Of a stretch of 64,000 nucleotides of DNA, positions 10,325 through 21,031 are shown one piece after another. Positions within the stretch are counted from its first letter, which is position 1. Every line of letters starts with the position of its first letter. Under the pieces are notes generated by a model. That model was not told the origin of the DNA and ran no database searches. It worked only from the letters and a program-made list of their open reading frames with translations. The stretch comes from Hellea sp. (lineage in GTDB: Bacteria; Pseudomonadota; Alphaproteobacteria; Caulobacterales; Maricaulaceae), in contig JABDKG010000053.1 of NCBI GenBank assembly GCA_013002305.1, positions 1 through 64,000 on the forward strand, written 5' to 3'. The translations under genes were made by a program, and so were the position numbers.

Positions 10325-11290
10325 CTAAAACCGTAAAAGTGTGGCACCCCAGGTAAAACCTCCGCCAAATGCCTCTAACATTACCAAATCACCACGCTTT
10401 ATTCTTCCGTCCCGCATGGCCACATCAAACGCAAGTGGAACTGACGCGGCCGAAGTATTTGCATGGTGGGCTACGGTCGAAATTATCTGTTCCGAAGTCA
10501 AACCTAACTGGCGACCCACCCCGTCCAATATTCGCTGATTAGCTTGATGCGGGACAAACCAATCAATGTCCTTGGGCTCGATACCGGCGATAGCCGCGCA
10601 CTCTTTCATTGCTATCGCGATGTCTTTCACGGCTCTTCGAAACACTTGGTTTCCAACCATTCGCACGTGCCCAACGCTTTGAGTCCGAGACGGCCCACCA
10701 TCTACATATAAGAGATCGCAATATCGGCCATCTGACCGGATGAAATTCGCAATAATACCTGAATCGGAGTCATTTGCTGTGCTAAGCACCATGGCGCCGG
10801 CCCCATCCCCAAATAAAACACAGGTTGATCGGTCTTCCCAATCTAAGATTCGGGAAAATGTTTCCGCGCCGATGACCAAAGCGTTTTTGTACGGCCCTGC
10901 CCGCAACATTGAATCCGCAATATGTAACGCATAGATAAATCCGCTGCAGACGGCCTGTATATCAAAAGCCGCTCCATGACGCATTTCTAGCTTTTCTTGA
11001 ATTATTGATGCAGTTGATGGAAACGTGAGATCCGGCGTCGTTGTCGCTACGATTATAAGATCCAAGTCATTCACGGACATGTTTGCGTCTTCTATTGCGC
11101 GCCTAGCCGCTGCAACCCCTAAGTCTGAAGTATATTCGCCTTCTGCTGCAATATGTCTTTGGCGTATTCCGCTACGCTCTTTTATCCACTCATCGGATGT
11201 ATCGATTTTCCTGGCGAGTTCATCGTTGGTTACCACGCGCTCGGGTAGATAGCTTCCGACCCCAGTGACGATATTATTGCCTTTGATCAA
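10325..11290 (-). CDS. fabH: Beta-ketoacyl-ACP synthase III
   Basis: Active-site AVCSGFIYAL, WFVPHQANQRI, HHANTSAASVPLA. Confidence 0.96.
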   Translation of the reverse strand: MIKGNNIVTGVGSYLPERVVTNDELARKIDTSDEWIKERSGIRQRHIAAEGEYTSDLGVAAARRAIEDANMSVNDLDLIIVATTTPDLTFPSTASIIQEKLEMRHGAAFDIQAVCSGFIYALHIADSMLRAGPYKNALVIGAETFSRILDWEDRSTCVLFGDGAGAMVLSTANDSDSGIIANFIRSDGRYCDLLYVDGGPSRTQSVGHVRMVGNQVFRRAVKDIAIAMKECAAIAGIEPKDIDWFVPHQANQRILDGVGRQLGLTSEQIISTVAHHANTSAASVPLAFDVAMRDGRIKRGDLVMLEAFGGGFTWGATLLRF

Positions 11291-12339
11291 ACCACAAACC
11301 CAATATTATCATCTTCATCATGAAGTGCAGTCAAAGTCCGTTCAAGTTCGGCTAGAAAACGACTTTCTCCTAATTCCACACCAATGCCGACAGCATTGGC
11401 GAAGCCAATGGCATCTGTACCGCCATGGCTTTTGATGACCACGCCGTTTAGGCCCAAGAACACGCCACCATTGGCGCGGCGCGGATCAAGTCTTCGCTGA
11501 AGCCGTTTAAAGCCTGCAAAATTCATCAATGCTGTGAATTTTGACCAAAACGAATCCTGGACAGAGTCCTTGATGAATTTGGAAACTAATTTTGCAGTGC
11601 CCTCCGCTGTTTTGAGCGCAATATTCCCGGTAAACCCGTCCGTAACAATGACATCAACGTCTCCAAATGAAATATCATTGCCCTCGACAAATCCCTGGTA
11701 GTCTAGACCTAATTCACTATTTTTCAGACGCTCATGGGCAGATTTGATAATTGCGTTTCCCTTACCTTCTTCAGTACCGACGTTCAGCAAGCCAATACTC
11801 GGTGTGTCTTTGTGGAACAACGCCCGGTAGTAGGCCTCTCCCATGACTGCAAATTCGGATAAGTGTGAGGCATCGCATTCTACATTAGCGCCAACATCCA
11901 TAACCACGCACATACCTTCCGGTTGCGGCCAAAGAGCGGCAATTGCGGGTCTTTGAACCCCAACCATAGTCCGCAACAATCGATATGAGACGGCCATGAG
12001 AGCGCCAGTATTCCCGGCTGACAATGCTACTACAGCTTTTTGCTCTTTAACCGACTCGATTGCATTCCACATGCTGGAGCCTTTTCCGCGACGCAGAGCA
12101 TGAGATGGTTTGGTGTCCATATCGATTGCGAGCTCGGTATGAACAACATCAGATCGTTCGGTAGTTCGCGGCGCTTTGGCCAATAATGGCCTCAGTTGGG
12201 TTTCGTCTCCGTGGATCAGAAACATAACCTCGTGGTCGGCGCCTTGGGTTTTGAGATAATATTCGAGTCCTTGAATCACAATATCGGGTGCATTGTCCCC
12301 GCCCATTGCATCAATCGACATGATGAAAGGTTGACTCAT
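11287..12339 (-). CDS. plsX: Phosphate acyltransferase PlsX
   Basis: MSIDAMGGDNAPDIVIQGL...; VTDGFTGNIALKTAEGTAK; overlaps fabH by 4 nt. Confidence 0.96.
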   Translation of the reverse strand: MSQPFIMSIDAMGGDNAPDIVIQGLEYYLKTQGADHEVMFLIHGDETQLRPLLAKAPRTTERSDVVHTELAIDMDTKPSHALRRGKGSSMWNAIESVKEQKAVVALSAGNTGALMAVSYRLLRTMVGVQRPAIAALWPQPEGMCVVMDVGANVECDASHLSEFAVMGEAYYRALFHKDTPSIGLLNVGTEEGKGNAIIKSAHERLKNSELGLDYQGFVEGNDISFGDVDVIVTDGFTGNIALKTAEGTAKLVSKFIKDSVQDSFWSKFTALMNFAGFKRLQRRLDPRRANGGVFLGLNGVVIKSHGGTDAIGFANAVGIGVELGESRFLAELERTLTALHDEDDNIGFVV

Positions 12340-12410
12340 AAATGTAGATTCACTCTCGTTACCTATCTGCTATAGAACATAGACCATGAATTTCCTATAG
12401 CGGGTTGGGG

Positions 12411-12947
12411 CTAATTAGAGATTTTCGGAAAATCGAAATTACAGTTTACGATGTCGTCAAGGCTGGTATTAGAAAGCTGCTCAAAAAGGAATTGAATATA
12501 GTCGGTCTTAATTTGGGCGAAATGCGGCGAACAATTTTTAAGCGCCCTTTCAATCAGAACTGCCTTTAACTCATCATTGTCTTGTAAGTTTTCAGTTACT
12601 TTTTTTAGCCTCGCGTAAAAATAACCAATCATTGGCCGCATTCTGTGTTTAAGGCCCTCATCGGTTAGTCCCTCCTCCCGCAAAGCCACGTTAAAATCGC
12701 TTACCATGATATCGAATAAGTCTTGCCGAATCTTCCCGCTTTTTTCAGCATCTGCCTCGCGTAAAGCCGCGAAAACAACGGCCATATGATTAGTCAAAGA
12801 CTCCAACCGTCCGTCATAGGTGTCAGGAATTTTTTTATCCCCGAATAATGCGGGATTTCGAGACTGAATCATCAGCATTCGGTACAATTTCTCGGTTTGT
12901 CCGGATTGTCCGGAGCGATTAAAAAAGAAGTTCGCAAGCCAACCCAT
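12411..12947 (-). CDS. Ubiquinol-cytochrome c chaperone (CBP3-like) family protein
   Basis: Conserved YDGRLESLTNHMAVVFAALREAD...FDIMVSDFNVALREEG pattern. Confidence 0.88.
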   Translation of the reverse strand: MGWLANFFFNRSGQSGQTEKLYRMLMIQSRNPALFGDKKIPDTYDGRLESLTNHMAVVFAALREADAEKSGKIRQDLFDIMVSDFNVALREEGLTDEGLKHRMRPMIGYFYARLKKVTENLQDNDELKAVLIERALKNCSPHFAQIKTDYIQFLFEQLSNTSLDDIVNCNFDFPKISN

Positions 12948-13036
12948 TAAACTCTCCGATTAGATGCACATTGGTCTTGAAAGATGACCGGGCTTTCGTT
13001 ACTGCACTCTCAACTGATTTGCTAGTGAATATATCT

Positions 13037-13543
13037 ATGAATAAGTCCTTGGTAAAATTGATTGCTATCGCCGCGGCTGGCGCCGTCTTGGCAGGATGCA
13101 ACCCCACCCTCAGAACTCACGGCTATATAGCAACTGAAGAGGAAAAACCTCAGGCCGTTGAAACGGGAACGGATACAAAAGCCTCTGTTCTGGCACGGCT
13201 TGGAAATCCCTCAGTAAAAGGAACCTTTGACGAGGAACTAGACAGCGATACTTGGTATTATATGTCTGCCGTTCGTCAACGTTTTGCTTATTTACGTCCG
13301 ATCATCGAGGATCGAACCATTACGGCAATTTCTTTTGACCAGGACGGACAAGTGACTAAAGTCGCCGAATATGGCTTAGAAGACAGCCAGTATGTGAACT
13401 ATGTTGACCGCAAGACGCCAACACGGGGCCGTCAGCTCTCTATCCTCGAACAGATATTTGGTACGCTTGGCCGACTTCCGACAGATCGGATAGGTGGCCA
13501 GCAAGATGTCCCAGGGGGGGCCGGAGGACCGGGCGGTCGATAA
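13037..13543 (+). CDS. bamE: Outer membrane protein assembly factor BamE (SmpA/OmlA)
   Basis: Lipobox AVLAGCNPTLR; TKASVLARLGNPS; WYYMSAVRQRFA. Start taken at internal M (13037). Confidence 0.88.
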   Translation: MNKSLVKLIAIAAAGAVLAGCNPTLRTHGYIATEEEKPQAVETGTDTKASVLARLGNPSVKGTFDEELDSDTWYYMSAVRQRFAYLRPIIEDRTITAISFDQDGQVTKVAEYGLEDSQYVNYVDRKTPTRGRQLSILEQIFGTLGRLPTDRIGGQQDVPGGAGGPGGR

Positions 13544-13566
13544 AACGACCTCGGTTTCTCGCATTT

Positions 13567-13594
13567 AACCCGGTCCTTAGGATCGGGTTTTTTA
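13567..13594 (+). terminator. Rho-independent terminator of bamE
   Basis: AACCCGGTCC-TTA-GGATCGGGTTTTTTATT; stem with one G-T wobble plus T-tract. Confidence 0.8.
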
Positions 13595-14530
13595 TTGGAA
13601 GTGTTTATATCCGGTTTGCTCGAACGCCAAAGGGTGACCTTCAGAAGTAATGGTCACGCCCTGACCTAAACCGCACCGACCGATCAATTGTACTTTAAAA
13701 TCAAGAGTTTGTGCCGCTTTTTGTATCTCATCACGGTGATCCGGATGCGCAGTAAATAGAACTTCATAATCATCACCGTGAGTTAGTAAAATGTTTAGCC
13801 TCCCACTATCATTAGCAAGCCATTTTTGAATGTCATCTGGCCAGTATAATTCATCAGTTTCGATTACGGCACTGACAGAGCTGGTTTCAGCTAAATGACT
13901 TATATCAGCGGCAAAACCATCGGACACATCAATAGAAGCACTTGCCCATGTTCGGATTATGGTTCGAAGCTCCAATCTCGGCGCGGGTTTATAGAAAAGA
14001 TCATTTTTAACATGTTGCTTGGATAAACCCTTCAAGCCAAAATATCCCTTCCCCAAATAGCCCGTGAGATAGATATCGTGGCCAGGTCTCGCACCGGATC
14101 TCGTTACAGATAGCCCTTCAGGCATAGTGCCAACAAGTGTTGCCGTGAAAACTGCGGGCCCATCTATTGCGACGGTATCGCCGCCCCAAAGGGAAATCTT
14201 AAATTTCTCATTGGAGGATTTTAATCCATTCGCAAAATCCTGCATATGGACATGGTCAACATTTTTAGGCCAAGCAATTGATAGTAGGTATCCCCTCGGT
14301 GTCGCGCCTTTCGCAGCAAGATCAGATAAATTGACCCGTAATAGACGTTCCGCCACCTCGCTTCCGTAGCGCCCGGCGGGGAAATGAACCGCCTCCACCA
14401 TTGTGTCTTTCGTCAAGACGACATCAAATCCTGCCGGCGGCGAGAAATGAGCTGCGTCGTCCTTGAGTTTCAAGCCTTCCGGGCCGGCCAACGGCGCGAA
14501 ATATTTTGCAATTAAGTCGAATTCATTCAA
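13592..14530 (-). CDS. thiL: Thiamine-phosphate kinase
   Basis: DDAAHFSPPAGFDVVLTKDTMVEAVHF; SIDVSDGFAADISHLA. Confidence 0.95.
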   Translation of the reverse strand: MNEFDLIAKYFAPLAGPEGLKLKDDAAHFSPPAGFDVVLTKDTMVEAVHFPAGRYGSEVAERLLRVNLSDLAAKGATPRGYLLSIAWPKNVDHVHMQDFANGLKSSNEKFKISLWGGDTVAIDGPAVFTATLVGTMPEGLSVTRSGARPGHDIYLTGYLGKGYFGLKGLSKQHVKNDLFYKPAPRLELRTIIRTWASASIDVSDGFAADISHLAETSSVSAVIETDELYWPDDIQKWLANDSGRLNILLTHGDDYEVLFTAHPDHRDEIQKAAQTLDFKVQLIGRCGLGQGVTITSEGHPLAFEQTGYKHFQ

Positions 14531-14976
14531 CTGATCAGCCCGAACTCCGCCGCCCGTACTTTCTTGGCAAATTTGTCCAGGGCCCCGTTTACGAAAGCCG
14601 GTTCAGATTGTTCAAAGAAATCAGACGCTATTGAAACATATTCATCAATTATTACGAGCGCGGGAATATCGGGCCGGCGCAATATTTCAAAACAAGCAGC
14701 ACGCATAATAGCTCGCAATGTCATGTCGAGCCGTCTTAAAGTCCATTTTTTCGACAAGTGTTCCGCGATATCATTGTCGATCTGGTCTTGAAATTGAACG
14801 ACGCCGCGAATAATTTCAGCGAAAAAATCCTCGTCAACCTGATCAGGCGACGTCCGAAAGTCTTGAAACTCCTCAATAACTGAATCGATTGGCGCGCCGC
14901 CAATGTCCATTTGATACAAAGCTTGTACAGCCGCTAATCTAGCTCGGCTTCGACGTTTATGATGATTGTCATTCAT
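14527..14976 (-). CDS. nusB: Transcription antitermination factor NusB
   Basis: RSRARLAAVQALYQMDIG...ILRRPDIPALVIIDEYVSIASDF; position downstream of ribH. Confidence 0.94.
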   Translation of the reverse strand: MNDNHHKRRSRARLAAVQALYQMDIGGAPIDSVIEEFQDFRTSPDQVDEDFFAEIIRGVVQFQDQIDNDIAEHLSKKWTLRRLDMTLRAIMRAACFEILRRPDIPALVIIDEYVSIASDFFEQSEPAFVNGALDKFAKKVRAAEFGLIS

Positions 14977-14978
14977 AA

Positions 14979-15407
14979 TCAGCCTTTAAGCTCGTCCCGA
15001 ATTTTAATCATTTTAAGGACAGCATTGGCGGCGAAACCGCCTTTATCCTTTTTATCTTGTTTGGCTCTTGCCCATGCCTGATCTTCATTTTCAACCGTAA
15101 TAATACCGTTACCAATCGCCAACTGATGATTCACAGCAAGGTCCATAAGGGCCCGCGCTGATTCCTGGCAAACATAGTCATAATGTGTTGTTTCGCCGCG
15201 AATGACGCACCCAAGAGCGACATATCCGCCAAATCCAGCCTTCCCATCTTCAGCGTAGGAAATCACATGCGGAACTTCGAGCGCGCCCGGGACAGTCACT
15301 TTGGTGATCTCAACACCAGGCTGCTGTAACGCACTAAGGGCTCCTTCGAGCAAAGCGTCGGATATGCCGTCATAAAAACGGGCTTCAATTACGAGGATCT
15401 TGGTCAT
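14979..15407 (-). CDS. ribH: 6,7-dimethyl-8-ribityllumazine synthase
   Basis: [43 protein letters not shown]. Confidence 0.96.
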   Translation of the reverse strand: MTKILVIEARFYDGISDALLEGALSALQQPGVEITKVTVPGALEVPHVISYAEDGKAGFGGYVALGCVIRGETTHYDYVCQESARALMDLAVNHQLAIGNGIITVENEDQAWARAKQDKKDKGGFAANAVLKMIKIRDELKG

Positions 15408-15410
15408 GAT

Positions 15411-16550
15411 TTACTTATAATGCCTCGGAGGCGTTATGCCAGATAGCTCGAGATTATAAGCTTCTAAGCCAATAAGTTTTGGCATTGTATTCGTAATAAG
15501 GCACATTTTTCGCACCTTCTGGTCTGTTAAAATCTGAGCGCCGACGCCATATTCTCTAATATTTTGTTGTTTACGATCTACAGCGCGGCTGTGGGCGCCG
15601 AGGCGCTCGAGCAGCGTGTCGATGCTGCCTTCGCGGATAAGCACCAAAACGGCGTGCCCTTTATGCTCAGCGAGTTGACGCATCGTGTCTCTTATCAAGC
15701 CAGAACGCGGACTGTTCTCATGTAAAATATCGCCAGCGAAGTCGATCTTGTGAACCCTGACGAGCGTTTCTGTGCCCGGAACCGGCTCGCCTTTTGACAA
15801 AGCAACATGTTCAAGATTGTCGAGATAGTTCCTGTAAACGTGGATTTTAAAGTCATCACCATCTTGCGAGGTGAAGCTGGAGGAAGCGACATGTTTGACG
15901 AAATGATCTTTTTGCATCCGGTACGCTACCAGATCTTCAATAGTCCCTATTTTGAGACCATGAAATTGCGCAAATTTTACGAGGTCCGGTAGGCGGGCCA
16001 TTGTGCCATCATCATTCATGATTTCACAAATGACTGCAGATGGATTTAGACCAGCCATTCGGGAAATATCGACAGATGCTTCCGTGTGGCCTGTCCGAAC
16101 AAGAACGCCGCCATCACGTGCAATAATGGGGAACATGTGACCAGGCGTTACAATGTCATGCTCCGCAGATTCAGGATCGATGGCAACTTGGATAGTGCGG
16201 GAACGATCGCCTGCACTGATGCCTGTCGTTACTCCGTCACGGGCTTCGATAGATTGCGTAAAGGCTGTTTCAAATCTTGAACGGTTTTCCGCTGACATAT
16301 TTTTAAGCCCTAGAGCGTCTGCTCTCGACTGCTCCAAAGCCAAGCAGATTAGTCCTCGGCCGTATTTCGCCATGAAATTAACGGCATCCGGCGTTGCAAA
16401 TTGCGCTGGGATGATCAAATCGCCTTCATTTTCCCGGTTTTCTGCATCGACCAAGATATACATCCGGCCATTGCGGGCATCTTCGATAATCTCTTCCGGT
16501 GTTGCCAGATTATAAACATCTTCTTTTGAGGCTTTGTTAAGTTTAGCCAT
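15411..16550 (-). CDS. ribB: 3,4-dihydroxy-2-butanone-4-phosphate synthase with a degenerate GTP cyclohydrolase II-like C-terminal domain
   Basis: RibB domain intact (VDAENRENEGDLIIPAQ, RTGHTEASVDISRMAG). The C-terminal domain aligns to GCH II but lacks the zinc cysteines and the QEGRG motif. Confidence 0.93.
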   Translation of the reverse strand: MAKLNKASKEDVYNLATPEEIIEDARNGRMYILVDAENRENEGDLIIPAQFATPDAVNFMAKYGRGLICLALEQSRADALGLKNMSAENRSRFETAFTQSIEARDGVTTGISAGDRSRTIQVAIDPESAEHDIVTPGHMFPIIARDGGVLVRTGHTEASVDISRMAGLNPSAVICEIMNDDGTMARLPDLVKFAQFHGLKIGTIEDLVAYRMQKDHFVKHVASSSFTSQDGDDFKIHVYRNYLDNLEHVALSKGEPVPGTETLVRVHKIDFAGDILHENSPRSGLIRDTMRQLAEHKGHAVLVLIREGSIDTLLERLGAHSRAVDRKQQNIREYGVGAQILTDQKVRKMCLITNTMPKLIGLEAYNLELSGITPPRHYK

Positions 16551-17182
16551 TAATGGTCTCTCATATGCGATAAGTATCGGGCGACATAGCGCGCAATGAG
16601 ATCAATTTCCAGATTTACTTGATCTCCGACTGAAAGTTTTCCAAGCGTCGTAACTTCCATAGTGTGTGGAATAATATTCACGTCAAACCAGCTTTTACCG
16701 ATTAGATTGACCGTTAGCGATACGCCATCAACACAAACGGAACCTTTTGGTGCTAGAGCGAACATAATCTCACGCGTCGCATCTATCCTAACTCGGCGAG
16801 ATCCAGCAATCTCCTCAACTTCTAAAACTGTTCCGCGCCCATCTATGTGCCCCGTCACCAAATGTCCGCCTAGTTCATCGCTGGCCGTCATCGCACGCTC
16901 CAAATTAATACTTCTCCCAGCATTCCATGATCCCATCGTTGTTTTAGCGAGACTTTCATCGGATACATCAATGGTAAACCAGCCAGTATAAAGGGATCCT
17001 GTTAACTTGCCTTTCTGGACGACGGTCATGCAGGCGCCAGAATGCGATATTGACGCACCAACATCAATATTATCAACATCATAAGAGCAGTGAATTTTCA
17101 TCCTAGTATCGCCCCACTTACTGCCAGTTTCGCGGGAAATTTCTGCGACTTCACCAATATCTGTAATAATGCCGGTAAACAT
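16550..17182 (-). CDS. ribE: Riboflavin synthase subunit alpha
   Basis: MFTGIITDIGEV; HLVTGHIDGRGTV; VDGVSLTVN. Confidence 0.96.
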   Translation of the reverse strand: MFTGIITDIGEVAEISRETGSKWGDTRMKIHCSYDVDNIDVGASISHSGACMTVVQKGKLTGSLYTGWFTIDVSDESLAKTTMGSWNAGRSINLERAMTASDELGGHLVTGHIDGRGTVLEVEEIAGSRRVRIDATREIMFALAPKGSVCVDGVSLTVNLIGKSWFDVNIIPHTMEVTTLGKLSVGDQVNLEIDLIARYVARYLSHMRDH

Positions 17183-17823
17183 TAAGCTATCCGCTCCAAT
17201 ATATTATAACTGTCTTGCTCGATCATCTCATGGAATTTTCGCCTGAAGACTGGGGCTTCTTCTAGCCCTGAAAGATTCATATCGCCTATGCAGCTTCGAC
17301 CATCTCCTCCTAATATAATTGGCGCTCTGAACCAGTGAATTTCATCAACGAGGCCGGCATCCAAGAAACTTGCTGCGATCGTTCCGCCGCCTTCGATGAG
17401 CAAACGATCAACGCCATTTTCGCACATGGAAAACAGATCAGCGTCTAAAGTCTCAGCGGCATTGAAAAAACAAACTCCTTTTTCTTTCAAAGTCTCAGAA
17501 CGGCTTGACGATAGTTCTTTTGTAAAAACCCAGACAGGGACTTCGCGAGCTGTCATCGCCAAGTTCGATTCAATCGGAAGGCGTAACCGTCTATCGAAAA
17601 CTATGCGGATCGGGTCTTTTTTTCTCTTAATTCGTGTTGTCAAAAACGGATTGTCCGCTAGCGCGGTATTTGAACCGATCAGGATTGCGTCGTGGGACGC
17701 TCGCAGCTCTCGACCTCTTTCACGAGATTTTTCGCCCGTGATCCACTTCGATACACTATTGCCAAGAGCAATTTTTCCGTCAAGCGATGTCGCAAGTTTC
17801 AAAGAGACAAAGGGGCGAGACAC
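17182..17823 (-). CDS. RibD C-terminal (reductase) domain protein, no deaminase domain
   Basis: MSRPFVSLKLATSLDGKIALGNSVSKWITGEKSR...DAILIGSNTALADNPFLTTR; LLIEGGGTIAASFL. Only 213 aa. Confidence 0.92.
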   Translation of the reverse strand: MSRPFVSLKLATSLDGKIALGNSVSKWITGEKSRERGRELRASHDAILIGSNTALADNPFLTTRIKRKKDPIRIVFDRRLRLPIESNLAMTAREVPVWVFTKELSSSRSETLKEKGVCFFNAAETLDADLFSMCENGVDRLLIEGGGTIAASFLDAGLVDEIHWFRAPIILGGDGRSCIGDMNLSGLEEAPVFRRKFHEMIEQDSYNILERIA

Positions 17824-18306
17824 CTACTCTTCTTCGCCCTTTTCATTGTCCAGATTTGATAGTTTTTCCTTCTCGATAAAGGTTTCAAAGTCTTCCGTTG
17901 CGCGAAAGTCCTTATACACGCTGGCATAACGAACGTAGGCAACTTTATCCAAACCGGCCAAGCCTTCCATTACAAGTCCACCTATTTCATCAGATGTAAT
18001 ATCAGAAATTCCGCCGCTTTCGAGCTGACGAACAATACCGCTGATCATCTGCTCGACACGTTCTTGCTCAACCGGTCGCTTTTGCATAGCGATTAATACA
18101 GATCTCGCGAGTTTATTGCGGTCAAACGGAACCCTTTGCCCGGTTTTTTTGACGACATACAGCTCTCGCAATTGGACCCGCTCAAAGGTGGTATAACGTC
18201 CCGCACAGGCATTACAGAGGCGGCGTCGACGCACAGCCGTCCCGTCTTCGGCCTGTCGGCTGTCTTTAACTTGAGTATCTTCGCTGTTGCAAAAAGGGCA
18301 TCTCAT
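17824..18306 (-). CDS. nrdR: Transcriptional repressor NrdR
   Basis: [45 protein letters not shown]. Confidence 0.97.
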   Translation of the reverse strand: MRCPFCNSEDTQVKDSRQAEDGTAVRRRRLCNACAGRYTTFERVQLRELYVVKKTGQRVPFDRNKLARSVLIAMQKRPVEQERVEQMISGIVRQLESGGISDITSDEIGGLVMEGLAGLDKVAYVRYASVYKDFRATEDFETFIEKEKLSNLDNEKGEEE

Positions 18307-18329
18307 AGGCGCCCTATATAGAGGGCCAG

Positions 18330-19637
18330 CTATTCAGCGTAAATAGGAAAGCGCGCTGTCAGAGCTTTTACGTCTTGGCGTACTTCGGCTTCAATTTCGG
18401 CATTGCCCTCCGGATTTTCCGACAATGAGTCCAATATCTTGGCAATAAGCTGTCCAATATATCTAAATTCAGCGGGACCAAATCCGCGCGTCGTTCCAGC
18501 TGGTGACCCAATCCGAATACCTGACGTCACTGTGAATTTTTCGTGATCGAACGGAATTCCGTTTTTGTTGCAAGTAATATAAGCGCGGCCCAAAGCTTTC
18601 TCAGCCGCATTGCCTTTGACGCCTTTTGGTGTGAGGTCAATTAACGCCAAATGAGTATCGGTCCCGCCGGAGACAACGGCATAACCAGCTTCGACGAGTG
18701 CACTTGCCATAGCTTGGCAATTATCGATCACGAGCTGGCTATAAGCTTTAAACTCTGGCTTCAGCGCATCTCCGAAGGCTACGGCTTTTGCCGCAATTAC
18801 ATGCATTAATGGCCCGCCTTGAAGGCCCGGGAACACGGCTGAATTTATTTTTTTAGCCAGCTTCGCATCATTGGTCAGAATCATGCCGCCGCGCGGACCA
18901 CGCAATGTCTTGTGGGTAGTGGTCGTTGCCACATGAGCGTGCGGGAACGGACTTGGATGAGTGCCGCCAGCGACTAAACCGGCAAAGTGCGCCATATCAA
19001 CATGCAGGTAGGCACCGACCTTATCGGCGATTTCGCGGAAACGTCTAAAATCGATGACGCGGGCATAAGCTGATCCTCCGCAAATGATGAGTTTCGGCTG
19101 ATGCTCGACAGCAAGCGTTTCGACCTGTTCATAATCAATCAAATGTGTGTCACGCTTTACGCCGTAAGTCACAGCGTTAAACCATTTGCCCGACATATTT
19201 GGCGGTGCGCCGTGGGTTAGATGACCTCCGGAAGCTAAATCCATCCCCAAAATCGTATCGCCGGGTTGTAATAGCGCCAAGAATACGCCTTGATTGGCCT
19301 GCGATCCAGAATTCGGCTGAACATTGGCAAAACCACAGTCAAACAGTTCGCACGCGCGCTCGATAGCAAGGTTTTCGGCAACATCAACATGTTGGCATCC
19401 GCCGTAATAACGCTTTCCGGGATAGCCCTCAGCATATTTATTCGTTAGCACAGAGCCCTGCGCTTCCAGGACAGCCTTGGAAACGATATTTTCCGATGCA
19501 ATCAATTCGATTTCATTTTGTTGACGATCCAATTCGTCTTGCATGCTGGCATAGAGAACGGGATCCCGGTCTTTTAAACTCTGTTTAAAATAGTCCGACA
19601 AATGGGCGAAGGCTTCTTTAGACTCGACTACGGTCAT
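18330..19637 (-). CDS. glyA: Serine hydroxymethyltransferase
   Basis: [56 protein letters not shown]. Confidence 0.98.
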   Translation of the reverse strand: MTVVESKEAFAHLSDYFKQSLKDRDPVLYASMQDELDRQQNEIELIASENIVSKAVLEAQGSVLTNKYAEGYPGKRYYGGCQHVDVAENLAIERACELFDCGFANVQPNSGSQANQGVFLALLQPGDTILGMDLASGGHLTHGAPPNMSGKWFNAVTYGVKRDTHLIDYEQVETLAVEHQPKLIICGGSAYARVIDFRRFREIADKVGAYLHVDMAHFAGLVAGGTHPSPFPHAHVATTTTHKTLRGPRGGMILTNDAKLAKKINSAVFPGLQGGPLMHVIAAKAVAFGDALKPEFKAYSQLVIDNCQAMASALVEAGYAVVSGGTDTHLALIDLTPKGVKGNAAEKALGRAYITCNKNGIPFDHEKFTVTSGIRIGSPAGTTRGFGPAEFRYIGQLIAKILDSLSENPEGNAEIEAEVRQDVKALTARFPIYAE

Positions 19638-19717
19638 TTATGACTCCCTAAAAATCGAGAACTAGCTATTCAATAATGGAGTCTCTCGCAATCACTTGAT
19701 TCGAAATTATTCAAAAT

Positions 19718-20956
19718 TTATGCGACTTTTTCCCGTTTGAGGTCGAATTGATCCCAAATTTTGTGCAGTGCGGCCAAAAGGTCATCCATCATTGCATCAG
19801 AATGAAAAGGACTCGGTGTAAATCGCAAACGCTCCGTTCCCCTCGGCACGGTTGGATAATTTATCGGTTGAACATAAATATCATGTTCTTCAATCAATTG
19901 ATCAGAAATCGCCTTACATTTTACAGGATCGCTTATCATCAATGGTACAATATGGGTGTCGCCATCTATAAATGGAAAACCCGCCGCTCTAAAACGTTTC
20001 TTAAGCTCGCTAGCACGTTCTTTATGTTGATCGCGAATTTCTGGCGAAATTTTTAATATTTTGACACTCCTTAGCGCGCCCGCGGCCGTACTGGGCGGTA
20101 TAGAGGTCGTGAAAATAAATCCTGAAGCCATAGAGCGAACCGCATCAGTTATGATGTCGTTAGCCGCGATATAGCCGCCTATCATACCAAAAGCCTTGGC
20201 GAGAGTGCCTTGAACAATATCTACTCTATCCATCAAACCGCGTTCTTCGCAAACGCCGCCGCCGCGATCCCCATACATTCCGACTGCATGCACCTCGTCA
20301 ATATAGGTCATGGCGTTATACTTTTCGGCAAGATCGCAAATCTCTTGAATAGGCGCGATATCGGCGTCCATTGAATACACGCTTTCAAAAGCAATTAATT
20401 TAGGTTTGTCCGCCGGCGCGGCTTTTAACTTTGTTTCCAAATTCGCAAGATCATTATGCTTGAAAATATGTTTTTGGCACCGCGAACGCTGGATACCTGA
20501 AATCATTGACGCATGATTCATCTCGTCAGAAAAAATGATTAAGCCTGGTAGAATTCGGCTCATAACGCCTAAAGTTGCCTCATTGGCTACATAACCAGAC
20601 GTAAAAACGAGTGCATTGTCTTTACCATGTAATTCAGCGAGCTCTTTTTCGAGTTGTACGTGATAATGCGTTGTACCCGCGATATTTCTTGTCCCGCCAG
20701 ACCCTGTGCCAGCTGTATCTACCGCTGATTTCACAGCTTCTATGACACATTCATTTTGCCCCATACCCAGATAATCATTAGAACACCAAACGACTATGTC
20801 TTTCTCTGAATATTCGTTTTTGTACCAGACTGCTTTCGGAAATTCGCCGCGAACACGCCGAATATCCTGAAAAACGCGATAACGTCCTTCGCCGCGGACA
20901 TTGTCCACAGCCTGCTGAAAATGTTTTAAATAGTCCTGGTTCATCACCAGCCTCAT
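19718..20956 (-). CDS. hemA: 5-aminolevulinate synthase (C4 pathway)
   Basis: [46 protein letters not shown]5 (20944) is a likely alternative start. Confidence 0.96.
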   Translation of the reverse strand: MRLVMNQDYLKHFQQAVDNVRGEGRYRVFQDIRRVRGEFPKAVWYKNEYSEKDIVVWCSNDYLGMGQNECVIEAVKSAVDTAGTGSGGTRNIAGTTHYHVQLEKELAELHGKDNALVFTSGYVANEATLGVMSRILPGLIIFSDEMNHASMISGIQRSRCQKHIFKHNDLANLETKLKAAPADKPKLIAFESVYSMDADIAPIQEICDLAEKYNAMTYIDEVHAVGMYGDRGGGVCEERGLMDRVDIVQGTLAKAFGMIGGYIAANDIITDAVRSMASGFIFTTSIPPSTAAGALRSVKILKISPEIRDQHKERASELKKRFRAAGFPFIDGDTHIVPLMISDPVKCKAISDQLIEEHDIYVQPINYPTVPRGTERLRFTPSPFHSDAMMDDLLAALHKIWDQFDLKREKVA

Positions 20957-20978
20957 AAGCTATTTGTTGACCTGTAGC

Positions 20979-20992
20979 TTAATCTCGATCAA
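20979..20992. promoter_or_regulatory. Putative FNR/FixK-type box (TTAAT-CTCG-ATCAA)
   Basis: One mismatch to TTGAT-N4-ATCAA, in the hemA-hemB divergent intergenic region. Confidence 0.45.
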
Positions 20993-21031
20993 ATTTCCAT
21001 TGCGTAAAGCGCCTTTAAGCCACTATGACGC

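Noticed and set aside
19638-19717. Possible glycine riboswitch before glyA
   Set aside because: The leader is short and contains no recognisable riboswitch core.
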